Shown piece by piece: positions 1-9,608 of a stretch of 64,000 nucleotides of DNA. Numbering within the stretch: the stretch's first letter is position 1; each line of letters begins with the position of its first letter. Source of the DNA: an uncultured Luminiphilus sp. (GTDB lineage: Bacteria > Pseudomonadota > Gammaproteobacteria > Pseudomonadales > Halieaceae). The DNA is taken from NCBI GenBank assembly GCA_943840615.1, contig CALSVI010000008.1:62001-126000 (forward strand), in the 5' to 3' direction. A program made the position numbers and the translations under genes. The notes beneath the pieces were generated by a model. It had not been told where the DNA came from, ran no database searches, and worked only from the letters and a program-made list of their open reading frames with translations.

Positions 1-1
1 G

Positions 2-700
2 GAGAATATTGAGTTTGGGGGGGAGCGTTATTCGCTAGCCGCTGGCGATACCTTTGTCTGGGACAGCTCAAAGGCCACGAAGTTCGAAGTCTATGAGTCA
101 TTACATAAAGTTGCCTTGGCAATGCCGGCAAGATTGCTTAGCCATAATGTGCTTAACACGCTCGACCAGATTCCGCGCAAATTTAACCTGTCGTCTGGAA
201 GCCGTTTTCTGCTCAATAGCCTCATCAGGGCCGTCGCAGATCGCGATTTTGATAGTGCCGATGTGGAGGCAGAGACGATCCTCGATGCAGTGAACGCGTT
301 TGTTGTGGGAGCGGGGCGAATCGAGGCGCTACCCGACAAAAGTCTGAGCGATCGGCAGTGCCGCGACATTAAGCGTTATGTGGAGCAGCATTTAGCAGAT
401 CCGCTATTGAGTATTGGCCAGATCGCCGAGGTGCACCGCACTTCTAAACGCTACTTACATTGGCTGTTTCGCAGTGAGCCGCTGACTCTCAATGAGTTCA
501 TCATCTTTCGAAGATTGGAGCACTGCCGCGTAGATCTGCTCGATCCCGACCGGGCGCACTTACATGTCAGTCAGATTGCCTACGCCTGGGGGTTTGCCAA
601 TGTCTCCCATTTTAGCAAGCGCTACCGAGCCTTGTTCAACGAATCACCGACCCAGACCCGCCAAAACGCGCGCGCGATCGGCCTAGCTCCAGTCCGCTAG
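2..700 (+). CDS. AraC-family transcriptional regulator, 5' truncated by the window edge
   Basis: The frame is open from base 2 to the TAG at 698-700 and gives 232 residues; the start lies outside the window. An ATG at 116 exists, but the codons before it encode a typical end of an AraC_binding_2 sensor domain (GDTFVWDSS near residue 16), so it is not the true start. The C-terminal third holds two helix-turn-helix motifs: [20 protein letters not shown], then a second recognition region [20 protein letters not shown] that matches the AraC signature. It is a DNA-binding activator or repressor with an unknown effector. Its stop overlaps the stop of the convergent glyoxalase gene. Confidence 0.9.
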   Translation, partial: ENIEFGGERYSLAAGDTFVWDSSKATKFEVYESLHKVALAMPARLLSHNVLNTLDQIPRKFNLSSGSRFLLNSLIRAVADRDFDSADVEAETILDAVNAFVVGAGRIEALPDKSLSDRQCRDIKRYVEQHLADPLLSIGQIAEVHRTSKRYLHWLFRSEPLTLNEFIIFRRLEHCRVDLLDPDRAHLHVSQIAYAWGFANVSHFSKRYRALFNESPTQTRQNARAIGLAPVR

Positions 701-1230
701 TGGCTGAGGGCGCCGTGATCCCCGATTAGGGCGGTGATAGCGTCGGCGTTTAAAATTTCGATCCAGTATCCGTCCGGGTCTTTAATAAAGGCGAGGCCTT
801 TCATTGAGCCGTCATTCGGCCTTTTGACAAATTCTACGCCCAGTTGCTCAAAGCGCTCGCAAGCCGCGTCGACGTCGGGCACCGTAATGCCAATGTGGCC
901 GAAGCCGCGCGGATCAGCGTTGCCGTCGTGGTAGCCCGCGAAAGTGTCGTCAGACTCTGTTCCCCAGTTGTGGGTGAGTTCCATTAGCGCGCTCTGCTGA
1001 AAAGTGAAGCGGGACCGCTCGGCAGGGTCAGTGGGGAGTGCTTGATCTGGATGATTGGAAGGGTAGCCCAGAAAATACAGGGAGAAGGACATCTCGGAAA
1101 AGTCGACACGCTGGTAGAGGGTCATTCCCAGCACTTGTTGATAAAAATCCAGCGAGATACGCGGATCTCTGATGCGCAGCATAGTCTGATTCAGGACAAA
1201 GCCTTGAGTCTCGTTGTTAGGATTGTTCAT
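697..1230 (-). CDS. gloA: Lactoylglutathione lyase (glyoxalase I), long eukaryote-like form
   Basis: The 177-residue protein isomerises the methylglyoxal-glutathione hemithioacetal to S-lactoylglutathione in the cytoplasm. It looks like the longer human/yeast/Pseudomonas type rather than the short E. coli GloA: it has the extra segments and blocks such as [19 protein letters not shown] and [10 protein letters not shown]. The expected four metal ligands can be placed at Gln15, Glu84, His112 and Glu158. The ATG at 1230 is followed by a short tail before the first beta strand (TMLRIRDP). It converges on the AraC gene, overlapping by four bases. Long-form enzymes are usually zinc-dependent; that is family knowledge, not visible here. 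Confidence 0.95.
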   Translation of the reverse strand: MNNPNNETQGFVLNQTMLRIRDPRISLDFYQQVLGMTLYQRVDFSEMSFSLYFLGYPSNHPDQALPTDPAERSRFTFQQSALMELTHNWGTESDDTFAGYHDGNADPRGFGHIGITVPDVDAACERFEQLGVEFVKRPNDGSMKGLAFIKDPDGYWIEILNADAITALIGDHGALSH

Positions 1231-1420
1231 GGTGCGGGCCTGATAGATTGCGGGAGCCCTAACCTAAGCCGCGGCGGCTCGCCTGACAAGCGTCGTCTGT
1301 GCTGAGTGTGCAAACGCGTCTTGTTTTTAAGGAAAACGGTGGTGCAACTGGCTCTGACATCTTTTGCTTGTGCGAAGAATCCGTTAGCGTAGACCAGTAT
1401 ATTAATGAGGAGTATCGGCT

Positions 1421-2492
1421 ATGAGCGAAGGATCTTTGGCATTTAATCCCAGACTTTGACCCAGATGGCGCTGAGGGCGGGGTTGATACCAACCTGCTGC
1501 CCTGGCTGCCTTTGGCTGGCGTCGCCGGGTTTTCATTGAAACCGTTACGCGCCAGTATGGAAAGCGGCATGTTCAGCCTGATCGTGCGGCTAGAGAAAGG
1601 TGAGACGGTGGAGCGTTTGTTGTCGCTGTCTGGCATGGATCTGCTCGTTCTCTCGGGTGCGCTGGATTACGCCGATGAAAGCGGTGAGAGCCGCTTAGAG
1701 CCGGGTGTTTGGGGTTATCTATCTGCCAACACGTGTATGGAGCGCCTTACCGCGGTTGAGGACGCCGAGTTATTGGTGAACTGCTACGGGGCTTTTGCAC
1801 TGCTGACGCCTGACAATCAGGTGCGGAGGTTGATCACCAGCGCCGATATCCGGCAGATGGCTTTAGCGGCCGGCATCAGCATGGTGCCCAATACGTTGGC
1901 CGAATGTATGGTCGAGCGCGAACCCTACACGGGAGAGGGCACGCCGCTTGCCATTGCAGGGGTGAACTCGGGTCATCTCGTTGCCGGCGTGACGGACACT
2001 GCTGCGCCTGCTTTCCAGCACCCACACTTTATTGATTGTCGTTCAGTGCCGTGGGTTATCAATCCGGATTTACCGGACATCGGGCTCAAAGTGCTGCGCG
2101 TCAGCCAGGAAACCGGCTTTATCTCCTTGATGGTGCGTCACAACGGTGTGGCTGCCCCCCATAACCACATCGGGGGTGCAGACTTCCTGGTGCTAGAGGG
2201 CGCTTTGGGCGTGCGCGCTGGTCCGCCCGAGGGGTATGGGCCCGGTACCTGGTTTTACGAACCGGCAGGGGCACGCCATGATGCCACGCAGCGCGTGACT
2301 GACGAGGATCTTATCTACACGGCCAACGTCTATGGGGCTCTATTCTTTGATAGTGGCGTGGGTACCCCGGTCGCGGCGGTCGTCAGTTGGATGGACTACG
2401 TGGCACTGGCCGAGGCAGGGGGCATCAAGCTGGTGCCCAATACCTTTACCAACGACAGCAGTCTGTTGGCCTGGGCACCCATCGGTCAGTGA
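1421..2492 (+). CDS. Two-domain cupin protein (ChrR / dihydroxyacetophenone dioxygenase-like), one frameshift
   Basis: As read, only a TTG start at 1512 opens the frame. However, the ATG at 1421 has a good ribosome site (GAGGAG at 1407-1412), and removing one G from the GG at 1430-1431 joins it in frame, giving MSEDLWHLIPDFDPDG and onward, about 356 residues. The protein has two cupin barrels. The second carries a metal-binding-type HNH motif (APHNHIGGADFLVLEGAL); the first lacks histidines at that place. A non-haem iron dioxygenase or a metal sensor is plausible, but I cannot assign a substrate. It stands alone on the plus strand between the glyoxalase and the MFS gene. Confidence 0.75.
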
Positions 2493-2572
2493 TGGATTCA
2501 TGAGCGCCCCGCCTCCCTCCACACAGCGTGGCTAGGGCGGGAGCGCCGCTCAGGTCATTGCGTTGCGAGCGG

Positions 2573-3813
2573 TTAATGTCCGGCGGCGAATTCCTTGGGG
2601 TAACGCCCGAGCATGAGTATCAACACCACCGATACCAAGAACAGCGCTGACGCCACGCTATAGCCCAAGTCGTAACTGCCTGTGGCGTCGTAGACCGATG
2701 CAAAAATCATGGGTGCGGTGCCCGAGCACACCGCTAATGTGGCGTAAAGAATGGAATAAATCTTGGCGTAGTGGGCGAGGCCAAAGTAGCGCGCTGCGAG
2801 AAAGGCCATGAGATCCAGTTCGGCTCCCGCCGCAAAGCCGATTAAAAAAGCCGCCAGCGCAGCCGTTTCGAAAGTTTGCGATCCGTGAAGCATGGCCGCA
2901 CCCGCGGCTGGGATGGCGAGGCAAAATGCCGCGACCCCCGGCGCCCAAAAACGGTCGACGAGATAGCCGACGACCACCCGCCCCACAATGATTGATATGC
3001 CGAAAACACTCTGAACAGACGCTGCCTGGTCCCGACTGAATCCGTCGTCGGTCAGCGAGGGCAGAAGGTTAGGGCCAATGCCAGAGAAGCCTTGATAGGC
3101 AAAAAGAATGGACAATAAGAGTATCCAGAACCGGTAACCCCTCACGGCCTCGCCCAGCGTCAGCCCGCTCTCCAGCGCTGCTTTGGTGTCGGGCTCCTCG
3201 AGTTCTGCGTCGGAGTGTGTATCGAGCGGTTTAAACAGAAAGTACAGCATGGGCCAGGCCAGTACCAAGGGCACTAAAGCGAGGCCCACGTAGGCCCCGC
3301 GCCAGCCGTAATGATCGGTGAGCCACACCGTGTAGTGCGGCGCAATAGAGGCACAAATGCCGGTTCCGGTTAGGGCAAGTCCCTAGCGCGAGGCCGCGGC
3401 GTTTAAAAAAACTGGTTGCGATCGCGCGGGTCCAGGTAACGGGGATCGTCCCGGCACCCAGCAACGCCATCATCCCGTAGGCGAGAAAGAGCATCCACAG
3501 CTCCCCCTCGATCTGTGAGGCGGTCAGCAGGCCGATCGACAGACCTATCATAGAGGGCAGGGCGACGCGTCGCGGGCCATACTTGTCGTTTAACCAGCCG
3601 ATGATCGGAGAGGTCTAGCGCACCCAATCCGGAGCTAAAGAGAATCGCGGCTTGAAATTGGGCCCGACTCCATCCAAATTCCTCGGTGACCGGTGTGAGC
3701 AGCGCGCCAATGGAGTAGTAGGGCAGCACAAAAGAGCTGCTGATGATGCCCATGCAGGTTGCCATGATAAGCGGCCAGCGCTGGGCGAGCTCTCGCTCGG
3801 TTTGATATCTCAT
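2573..3813 (-). CDS. Major facilitator superfamily transporter, two frameshifts
   Basis: Three overlapping frames assemble into one carrier of about 412 residues when one extra base is removed near 3614 and one from the CCC at 3381-3383. The repaired protein starts MRYQTERELAQRWPLIMATC and shows the MFS pattern of twelve hydrophobic segments, with a cytoplasmic loop motif close to G-W-L-x-D-K-Y-G-P-R-R after helix 2. It resembles the monocarboxylate/oxalate-type MFS group in which repeat proteins share FGWSRAQ and GLGPNLLP-like segments, so an organic acid substrate is a reasonable inference. It is the last gene of the minus-strand catabolic operon and probably imports its substrate or exports a product. 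Confidence 0.85.
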
Positions 3814-4831
3814 TCAGGAGGCTTACCCGCAGCAGTCTTTTGGCGTTAGCGGCCATGTTCGCCGCTAAATCAGGCTCGATGTCCTGGGTCATGGCGTGCT
3901 GATCCCAGCCTGCAAAATTGGTGCCCAGTAACAGCTTTTCAGTGCCCATGATGTCGATGACCCAGTTCAATACCCGCGGATCGTGAACATGGGTGTCGAA
4001 CCAAAGCTGCTGCAACGACTCTTCAAACGCGCCGTCGTACTGGAGATGTTCGGGCACCCAAGGCCGTTTGGTGCAGGCGCGGTTAAAACGACCAATCAGC
4101 GATGTCATGGTACCCCCGGCATGACTGAGGCAGATATCGATATGGGGGTGCCGGTGCAGCACGCCGCCAAAGATGAGCGTCGCGACAGCGATCGATTCCT
4201 GCGCCGCGAACCCGGTCAGTAGATCAAGATCAAATTGTTTTAAATTCGGATCGCCAGCAGGCCCATCGATACCTGCGGGAGCGGGGTGAATCATCAGCGG
4301 TACATTCATTTGCACGACCTTCTCGTAAAATCGGTCCAGTGCTGGGTCGTTCAATGGGCGACCAATATCGGTGCCAACGTAAGCGCCCAGCAAGTCGAGC
4401 TCTGTAATGGCGCGCTCGAGTTCCGCGCAAGCTGCCTCAACATCCTGCATGGGTAATGCGGCGAAGCCGGCCAGTCGCGTGGGGTGCGCAAGCACGATCT
4501 CGGCCAGTGCATTGTTATGTTGCTCGCAAAATCTCACGGCGTCGCTGGGCTCGATGTGATGGAAATAGGTCAGGGGATTCGGGGAGAGCACCTGAAAGTC
4601 GATGTCGGCAGCGTCCATGTTGGCTAGCCGGACTTCGGCTTCCATAAAGGGGCTTCCTTCATAGCGAACGCCATCGAGACGATAATCTCCCACCCGGAAC
4701 CAGGGCGCTCCCGATTCGGTGTAGCCGATCTCTGGCCCGTGTTGCCCCGCCGCGCCCATCGATCCCGCGAGCACAGCATGGGCATGGATATCGATTGATT
4801 GAGCGTTTGAGAGCGCCGCACGATCAGTCAT
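3814..4831 (-). CDS. Amidohydrolase 2 family protein (ACMSD-like metal hydrolase/decarboxylase), C-terminus frameshifted
   Basis: This is a PF04909-type barrel of about 335 residues. The first metal motif is His16-x-His18 (SIDIHAHA). Further conserved histidines sit in VPLMIHPAP and ICLSHAGGT. The family's catalytic Asp in G-T/S-D is replaced here by Asn in LLGTNFAGWD, which is odd. The open frame runs on to 3635, but the last 55 or so residues (after AKRLLR) are an out-of-frame reading of the MFS gene. Dropping one G near 3825 gives a stop at LLR-TAA just before the MFS ATG at 3813. Members of this family decarboxylate or hydrolyse aromatic and heterocyclic acids; the substrate is unknown. 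Confidence 0.8.
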
Positions 4832-4876
4832 GACAAGACTCCGGAAATCACTGCTACCGCCGCCACAAGCTGAGGT

Positions 4877-5206
4877 TCACTCTTCTGGCGCAATGGTGAG
4901 AGGCATGCCGTCAAGCTCTGAGGTTAAGTCGAGCTGGCAGCTAAGGCGCGAGCGGTCGGGGTCATAGTACTCGGCATACTGAAGCAACATCAGTTCGGCT
5001 TGATCCCGCTCGGGCAATTTGCCCATCCACTCGGGCTCTATCAGCACATGGCAGGTGGCGCAGGAGGTGCAGCCGCCGCAGATGGCCTCGACACCAATAT
5101 CCTCTTCATAGAGCACCTGCATCAGTGTCTGGTGTCCTGCGCCCTGCGTGACGGTTCGCCGTTCCCCCTCACGGGTGGTGACATGCACGCTGATGGGTTC
5201 ACTCAT
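4877..5206 (-). CDS. 2Fe-2S ferredoxin, adrenodoxin/putidaredoxin type
   Basis: The product is 109 residues from the ATG at 5206, which follows GGAGAG in the preceding bases; a longer upstream frame is out of the family's size range. The cluster ligands fit C-x5-C-x2-C (CGGCTSCATCHV, using the first, third and fourth Cys) plus a distant Cys in RLSCQL. This is the vertebrate/putidaredoxin type that passes electrons to bacterial P450s. Two P450 genes lie upstream in the same operon and are the likely partners. No dedicated ferredoxin reductase is seen nearby. The gene overlaps the end of the upstream SDR by eight bases. Confidence 0.92.
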   Translation of the reverse strand: MSEPISVHVTTREGERRTVTQGAGHQTLMQVLYEEDIGVEAICGGCTSCATCHVLIEPEWMGKLPERDQAELMLLQYAEYYDPDRSRLSCQLDLTSELDGMPLTIAPEE

Positions 5207-6000
5207 GTTGGCTGCTCTCCTGTTGTTTGTTGATGGCCGGGTCTGCTGTGATACCCAGGCCCAAGCCTCCATCGATATCAATCATGGCTCCCGTGACCCA
5301 CTCGGCGCAGATCAGGTAAGCCATGGCCTCTGCAATTTCTTCTGTGGTGCCGATGCGGCCCAAGGCGTGCAAGTCTGACATTCCCTCCAGTCTTTGCAAC
5401 GCTGTTTCGTCGTCCATGAGGCCGGCACGCTGGTTGATTTCCGTGAACACCGCGCCGGGTAGCAGGCAGTTGACGCGAATCTTTTGCTCGCCCAGTCTCG
5501 GCGGCCAGCACGCGTGTCAGACCCTGCACGGCCGCTTTGGTGGCGGCGTAGGGTGAGGCACCGGGAAATGCGCGGCGGGTGTGAATGGATCCGACGAAAA
5601 CGACGGCGCCCTGTCGTTGCGCCAGATGCGGCGCGCAGAGGCCTGTCAGCATCATGGCCGCGATCACATTGGTGTGAAACACCTCCTGTAAGGCGTTTTC
5701 ATCCAGCTCAGTGATAGCCCCCCGATACATGTTGCCCGCGTTATTCACGAGCGCATCAAGTTGGCCACCATGATCGATGGTTGCCCCCAGTAATTTTTGT
5801 CGATCAGCCGCGACGGTGATATCCGCCGCGACGCCGTGACACGCGTCACCCAGTTCGGATGCCGCCGCTTTGATCTTGTCTTCCCGTCGACCGCAGATGG
5901 TGACCTTGGCGCCTCGCTCAATGCAGTAACGCGCGGTTCCCAATCCAATCCCCGAGCCACCGCCGGTGACCAGTATCGACATGTCCTGAAGTGACTTCAT
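5199..6000 (-). CDS. Short-chain dehydrogenase/reductase, one frameshift
   Basis: This classical SDR has the cofactor motif TGGGSGIG near residue 13, NNAG near residue 88, a catalytic Ser in FVGSIHTRR and Tyr-x3-Lys in SPYAATKAAV. The frame breaks after LAAETG. Removing the extra T near 5496 restores a normal sequence (KIRVNCLLPGAVFTE) that continues to the stop at 5199, about 266 residues. The CGRREDK segment after beta-2 suggests NADP preference. It overlaps the ThuA-like gene upstream (ATGA) and the ferredoxin gene downstream. It probably oxidises or reduces an alcohol or ketone intermediate of the pathway encoded by the operon. Confidence 0.88.
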
Positions 6001-6695
6001 TGCGGGTCGCCCTCAGCAAGCGCCCATTTCACTGTTTCTCGAAGCAGCTGAGCATGAGAGGGGTGCTGGAGAGATTCGCTGTCGTGGCCCAGCGCGTCGT
6101 AGATCACCCGGCCAGCGCCGACCGTTTGCGACCACACGATGGGCTGCGGAGTTGGCATGGCAGCGCTATGACCATGGGCCAGCACCTGAGCGCCTGGTTC
6201 AAGGAATAAATCCGTGTAGAGTTCATCATGCACGGCAAAAGGGGGCAGATCCCCCAGAACGTTATCTTGATCCGGTACCACATTCACGGTCTCGGGTTGC
6301 GGGTGGAAGCTAGTACCCCACACCCAGTGGCCGCCCAACAGCGACCCCCATTCCGGCCAGTCCGAGAAGCAAATGCTCGCGGTATGCAGGCCTAGTAACG
6401 CGCCGCCCGTCTGAAGATGCGCCTCAATGGCCAGTCGAGTTTTGTGCGGAGGCGAGTAAGCCTCTGCCTCGCGATAGGGGTCATATTTCTCGCCAATCAT
6501 CTCCCAGCGCAGCGCGTTGACGGTCAAAAGATCGACCGGATTGTCAGCGAGGCTGGCGATGCCGGCATCGAGGTCGGCTTCGATGCGAGACTCAATACCG
6601 AGCGGTGCCAATATCATCGCAAGGGCTTCGGCTGACGCCTGAAAGTCGTGGAAGATGCCTCCCACGAGAATCAGATTTTGACGAGTAGACTTCAT
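5997..6695 (-). CDS. ThuA-like (trehalose-utilisation family) domain protein
   Basis: The 232-residue protein matches the ThuA family, a class I glutamine-amidotransferase-like fold. It opens with ILVGGIFHDFQ, has the family segment GGALLGLHTAS around residue 100 (no canonical amidotransferase Cys) and a DELYTDLFLEPG block. ThuA proteins are linked to sugar or keto-sugar metabolism, but the biochemical role is not settled. Its place between two SDR genes, with four-base overlaps on both sides, shows it belongs to the operon and suggests it handles an intermediate. No frameshift is visible. Confidence 0.8.
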   Translation of the reverse strand: MKSTRQNLILVGGIFHDFQASAEALAMILAPLGIESRIEADLDAGIASLADNPVDLLTVNALRWEMIGEKYDPYREAEAYSPPHKTRLAIEAHLQTGGALLGLHTASICFSDWPEWGSLLGGHWVWGTSFHPQPETVNVVPDQDNVLGDLPPFAVHDELYTDLFLEPGAQVLAHGHSAAMPTPQPIVWSQTVGAGRVIYDALGHDSESLQHPSHAQLLRETVKWALAEGDPQ

Positions 6696-7434
6696 TCTCG
6701 GGGGAGGTGGGCCATGACGCTGGTGGACACCCCGCCATCCACCACCAGTTCGTGACCGGAGATGTATTTCGCGCCTTCGGAGTCGAGAAAAAGTACGGCT
6801 TCCGTTATGTCGGCTGCTTCGCCCAAAGCGCGCAGTGGCACGCCGCCACCCCTCACTGCCCGTACTTTGGGGTTTTCAAAAATCGGTTTCGACATGCCTG
6901 CATCGATCATGCCGGGAGCGATGGCATTCACGCGAATCCCTTTTGGACCCCATTCGATGGCCATGGCTTGCGTCATGTTGGCCATGGCTGCCTTTGTAGG
7001 GCCGTATAGTCCGACCCCCGGGGCGGGGTGAATGCCGTTGATAGACGTAAAGTTGATGATATGGCCCGAGCCTCTCTTCCATCATGGCGGGCGCGATCTC
7101 GCGCGCACAGAAGCAACTCCCCAGCAGATTGACGTTGACCACGTCGATGTAGTCTTCGAGCTGACTGCGCTTCCATGGCGCCAAAGCGCACGATTCCCGC
7201 ATTGTTAACAAGAAGATCGGGCGTCTCGCCAAAGGCCTCGAAAGCGGCTGCAATCTGCTCGGGGGAGGTAACATCGGCTTCGATGCCCACGGCGTTGTCG
7301 AGCTCGGACGCGGTTTGCGCCACGCGGTCGGCACCCAAGTCGAAGATACCGACGCGATACCCAGATTCGCTCAGGCGACGCGCGACGTCGGCGCCCAATC
7401 CGGCCGCACCGCCTGTAATCACTGCCGTTCTCAT
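6692..7434 (-). CDS. Short-chain dehydrogenase/reductase, two frameshifts
   Basis: Repaired length is about 246 residues from the ATG at 7434 (MRTAVITGGAAGLG). Single extra bases near 7163 and 7068 split it into three frames. Repair gives the NNAG motif, FTSING with the catalytic Ser, and the YGPTKAAM Tyr-x3-Lys pair. Asp in FDLGADR after beta-2 indicates NAD rather than NADP. The end is the normal SDR tail with GGVSTS. The start was chosen because the residues upstream of Met (MGQLKKQSPL...) are not family-like. The gene follows the amidohydrolase and overlaps the ThuA-like gene by four bases (ATGA). Confidence 0.85.
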
Positions 7435-7552
7435 GTTGACCTCACTGCTAATGCTTGCTGATGACAGAGGTGACTGTTTTTTTAACTGGCCCATGCCGAT
7501 ACTGCCGGGCGGCCGCGCCGCAACTCGTTTTGCTGAGTCGTTAATTCATGAG

Positions 7553-8905
7553 TTAAGTATTGAGTCCCATGGACTGCACCAATTCCTTGGTCAGAATGCG
7601 CTCCGAATACTCGCTCACCCGCCAGCCGGGCAATTGCCACTCCTTGGGCAGGGGGGTGCTCGTGTCGACCAGCCGGCCGTCTTTTATGATGTGGCGGAAC
7701 CGGTCGGCGTCTCCGAGCTGGGTAATGTGAGTCTCTGGCTCGCCATCGAAAACCAGGATGTCGGCAAGATAATCGGGTTTGATGCAGCCCAGCTCGCCTT
7801 CCAGCTTGAGTGCCCGGGCGCCTTGCTCGGTGGCGCTGTTGATCGCTTGTAAGGGTGTCATGCCTAGATCTTCGACAAAAACCTGTAGCTCTCGGTAGTG
7901 CCAGTCGCCGTAGGGCGTCAGACTGAAGCCGCTCTCGCTGCCGGTGAGGAGCGGCACGCCGGCATCAAAGGCCGCGCGCAGCGTCCCCGCGCTCTCGGTA
8001 ATTTCGGCGCGAAAGACCTCCCGAAGACTCTCATCTGAGCCGATTGCGGCGCCAAAGTCCGCCAAGTTAGCTTGAAAAGTGAAGGTGGGCACCAAAGGCA
8101 CTTTGCGGTCGACGACGGCTTTCAGCGCTTCGTCGTCCATGTAGGTGGCGTGCAGGATCATGTCGAAACCCGCCAGCGCGGCGTCTCGTGTGCTGGCAGC
8201 GTTGCGGCAATGCCCTACAACGGGAATGCCGAATTGATGTGCGGTGTCACAGACCAGCTTGAGTTCATCTAGGGTCCAGGTCGAGATTTCACCGCCTTCT
8301 TTACCCGGTCGAATGGGTAGCCCGCTGACATGCACCTTGATCCAATCTACGCCCGTTTTAATCTGCTTGTGAATCTCTCGAACGATCTCGTCTGGCGTGT
8401 GGACGATCCGGGCGTAGCCGCGAGTGCCCTCGTCAGGGAGTAGCCGCGTTGCAGTGCCGCCCACGCAGTTGATGAGTACATTACCCCCGGTGGTCATTCG
8501 GGGCCCTTCAATGACGCCGCCTTCGATGGCATCTCGAAGATCGACCCCGACATCGAACACGCAGTCGGCGTCAAAAAAGCTGGTGAATCCGGCGCGCAGC
8601 ACTTTTTGCGCGTTGACCCCGGCGACCAGCGCCGCGAGTCCATAGCGCCGATGGAAAAAGAGCTCGTCGTTGCTGTTGGGGTGGTCAAAGCTAATGTGGC
8701 AGTGACTGTCTATGAGTCCTGGCAGCACTCGACATCCGGTGGCATCGATATCTTGCGCGACGGCATCGGCCGGGCAGCTGGCAGCCGCCTCAGGACCCAC
8801 GGCGACAATTCGCTGGTCACAGATCAGTACGTCGCCGGCAAACGGGTCGGCGCCGGTTCCGTCGATAATGAGCCCATTACGGATCAAGGTGTGTGTTTGG
8901 CTCAT
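7553..8905 (-). CDS. Amidohydrolase family protein (imidazolonepropionase/prolidase-like)
   Basis: This intact 450-residue enzyme is of the amidohydrolase superfamily. It has the composite N-terminal beta domain (IRNGLIIDGTGADP), the first metal motif GLIDSHCH, a Lys in DWIKVHVSG that could be the carbamylated bridging residue, and His in VVGHCRN and ILHATYMDD. At the place where a metal-binding Asp is normal (GTDS) it reads LLTGSESGF, so the usual Asp is absent or displaced. The C-terminus returns to the composite domain (GCIKPDYLADILVFDG). It probably hydrolyses a cyclic amide or ester in the pathway. Its first 29 bases overlap the end of the GntR gene. Confidence 0.85.
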   Translation of the reverse strand: MSQTHTLIRNGLIIDGTGADPFAGDVLICDQRIVAVGPEAAASCPADAVAQDIDATGCRVLPGLIDSHCHISFDHPNSNDELFFHRRYGLAALVAGVNAQKVLRAGFTSFFDADCVFDVGVDLRDAIEGGVIEGPRMTTGGNVLINCVGGTATRLLPDEGTRGYARIVHTPDEIVREIHKQIKTGVDWIKVHVSGLPIRPGKEGGEISTWTLDELKLVCDTAHQFGIPVVGHCRNAASTRDAALAGFDMILHATYMDDEALKAVVDRKVPLVPTFTFQANLADFGAAIGSDESLREVFRAEITESAGTLRAAFDAGVPLLTGSESGFSLTPYGDWHYRELQVFVEDLGMTPLQAINSATEQGARALKLEGELGCIKPDYLADILVFDGEPETHITQLGDADRFRHIIKDGRLVDTSTPLPKEWQLPGWRVSEYSERILTKELVQSMGLNT

Positions 8906-9608
8906 AGCCTTTGCTCCTCAGTGAGCGTGGTCGGATGAAGTCTTCGTGCGAGGTTTTATGGAGTGCGATGAAACGCATCAACGCATCCCCTTGCTCCAGT
9001 GTGTGGCGCTGGATGCGCTCGCGGGCGGCCCTGGCGTCCCCAGCAAAGATAGCGGAAATAATGCTGTCGTGGTCCGACTGGTTTCTCTCCAGCCTTCCTG
9101 CGGCAACAACCTGAAAACGTCGATAGGGGAGTACCCTGAGCGCCAGCGATTCGGCGGTGTCGATCAACACTTTGTTGCGGCAGCCTCGCACAATGATTTG
9201 GTGGAAGGCGCTGCCCAGTTCGGCGTATGCATTGGGATCACCCTGAGTCCTTAAGTTTTCGGCCGCGGCCTCGTGAATGGCCATGAGCTCTGTCTTTTCA
9301 CCCGGTGCCATTCGTGATGTGCTTAAAAACGCGGCTGCGCCTTCGAGTTCAGACAGTGCCTCAAACAGCTCGAGAAGTGTGCCCGGATCGAGGTTGGCGA
9401 CAACGGCCCGCTTGTGCGCGCTCTTGGAGACAATGCCTGCTTGGACGAGCTGTGTAATGGCTTCTCTTACAGGGGTGCGGGAAACACCAAAGCGGGTCGC
9501 AAGGCGGCCTTCTTCAAGAGGAGCTCCCGGCGCTAATCGACCGTTGAAAATATCGCTCTCAATCGCGAGGCGAACGGCGTCTGCCTGCGTGGGGTCGCGT
9601 TCGCTCAT
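8877..9608 (-). CDS. GntR-family transcriptional regulator with FCD sensor domain
   Basis: The 243-residue protein has an N-terminal winged helix (LATRFGVSRTPVREAITQLV, the GntR signature) and an all-helical FCD effector domain. FCD metal/ligand histidines can be proposed in SAFHQIIV, QSDHDSIIS and IQRHTLEQ. Such regulators usually repress catabolic operons and release DNA on binding an organic acid or sugar acid. The gene sits inside the operon, with an ATGA overlap after the first P450. The palindromes at 12107-12140 in the divergent promoter are its most likely targets, which is an inference. Confidence 0.92.
   Translation of the reverse strand: MSERDPTQADAVRLAIESDIFNGRLAPGAPLEEGRLATRFGVSRTPVREAITQLVQAGIVSKSAHKRAVVANLDPGTLLELFEALSELEGAAAFLSTSRMAPGEKTELMAIHEAAAENLRTQGDPNAYAELGSAFHQIIVRGCRNKVLIDTAESLALRVLPYRRFQVVAAGRLERNQSDHDSIISAIFAGDARAARERIQRHTLEQGDALMRFIALHKTSHEDFIRPRSLRSKGYEPNTHLDP

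Noticed and set aside
3635-3813. C-terminal extension of the amidohydrolase into the MFS gene
   Set aside because: These codons are an out-of-frame reading of the conserved MFS N-terminus; a one-base error near the LLR-TAA end explains them.
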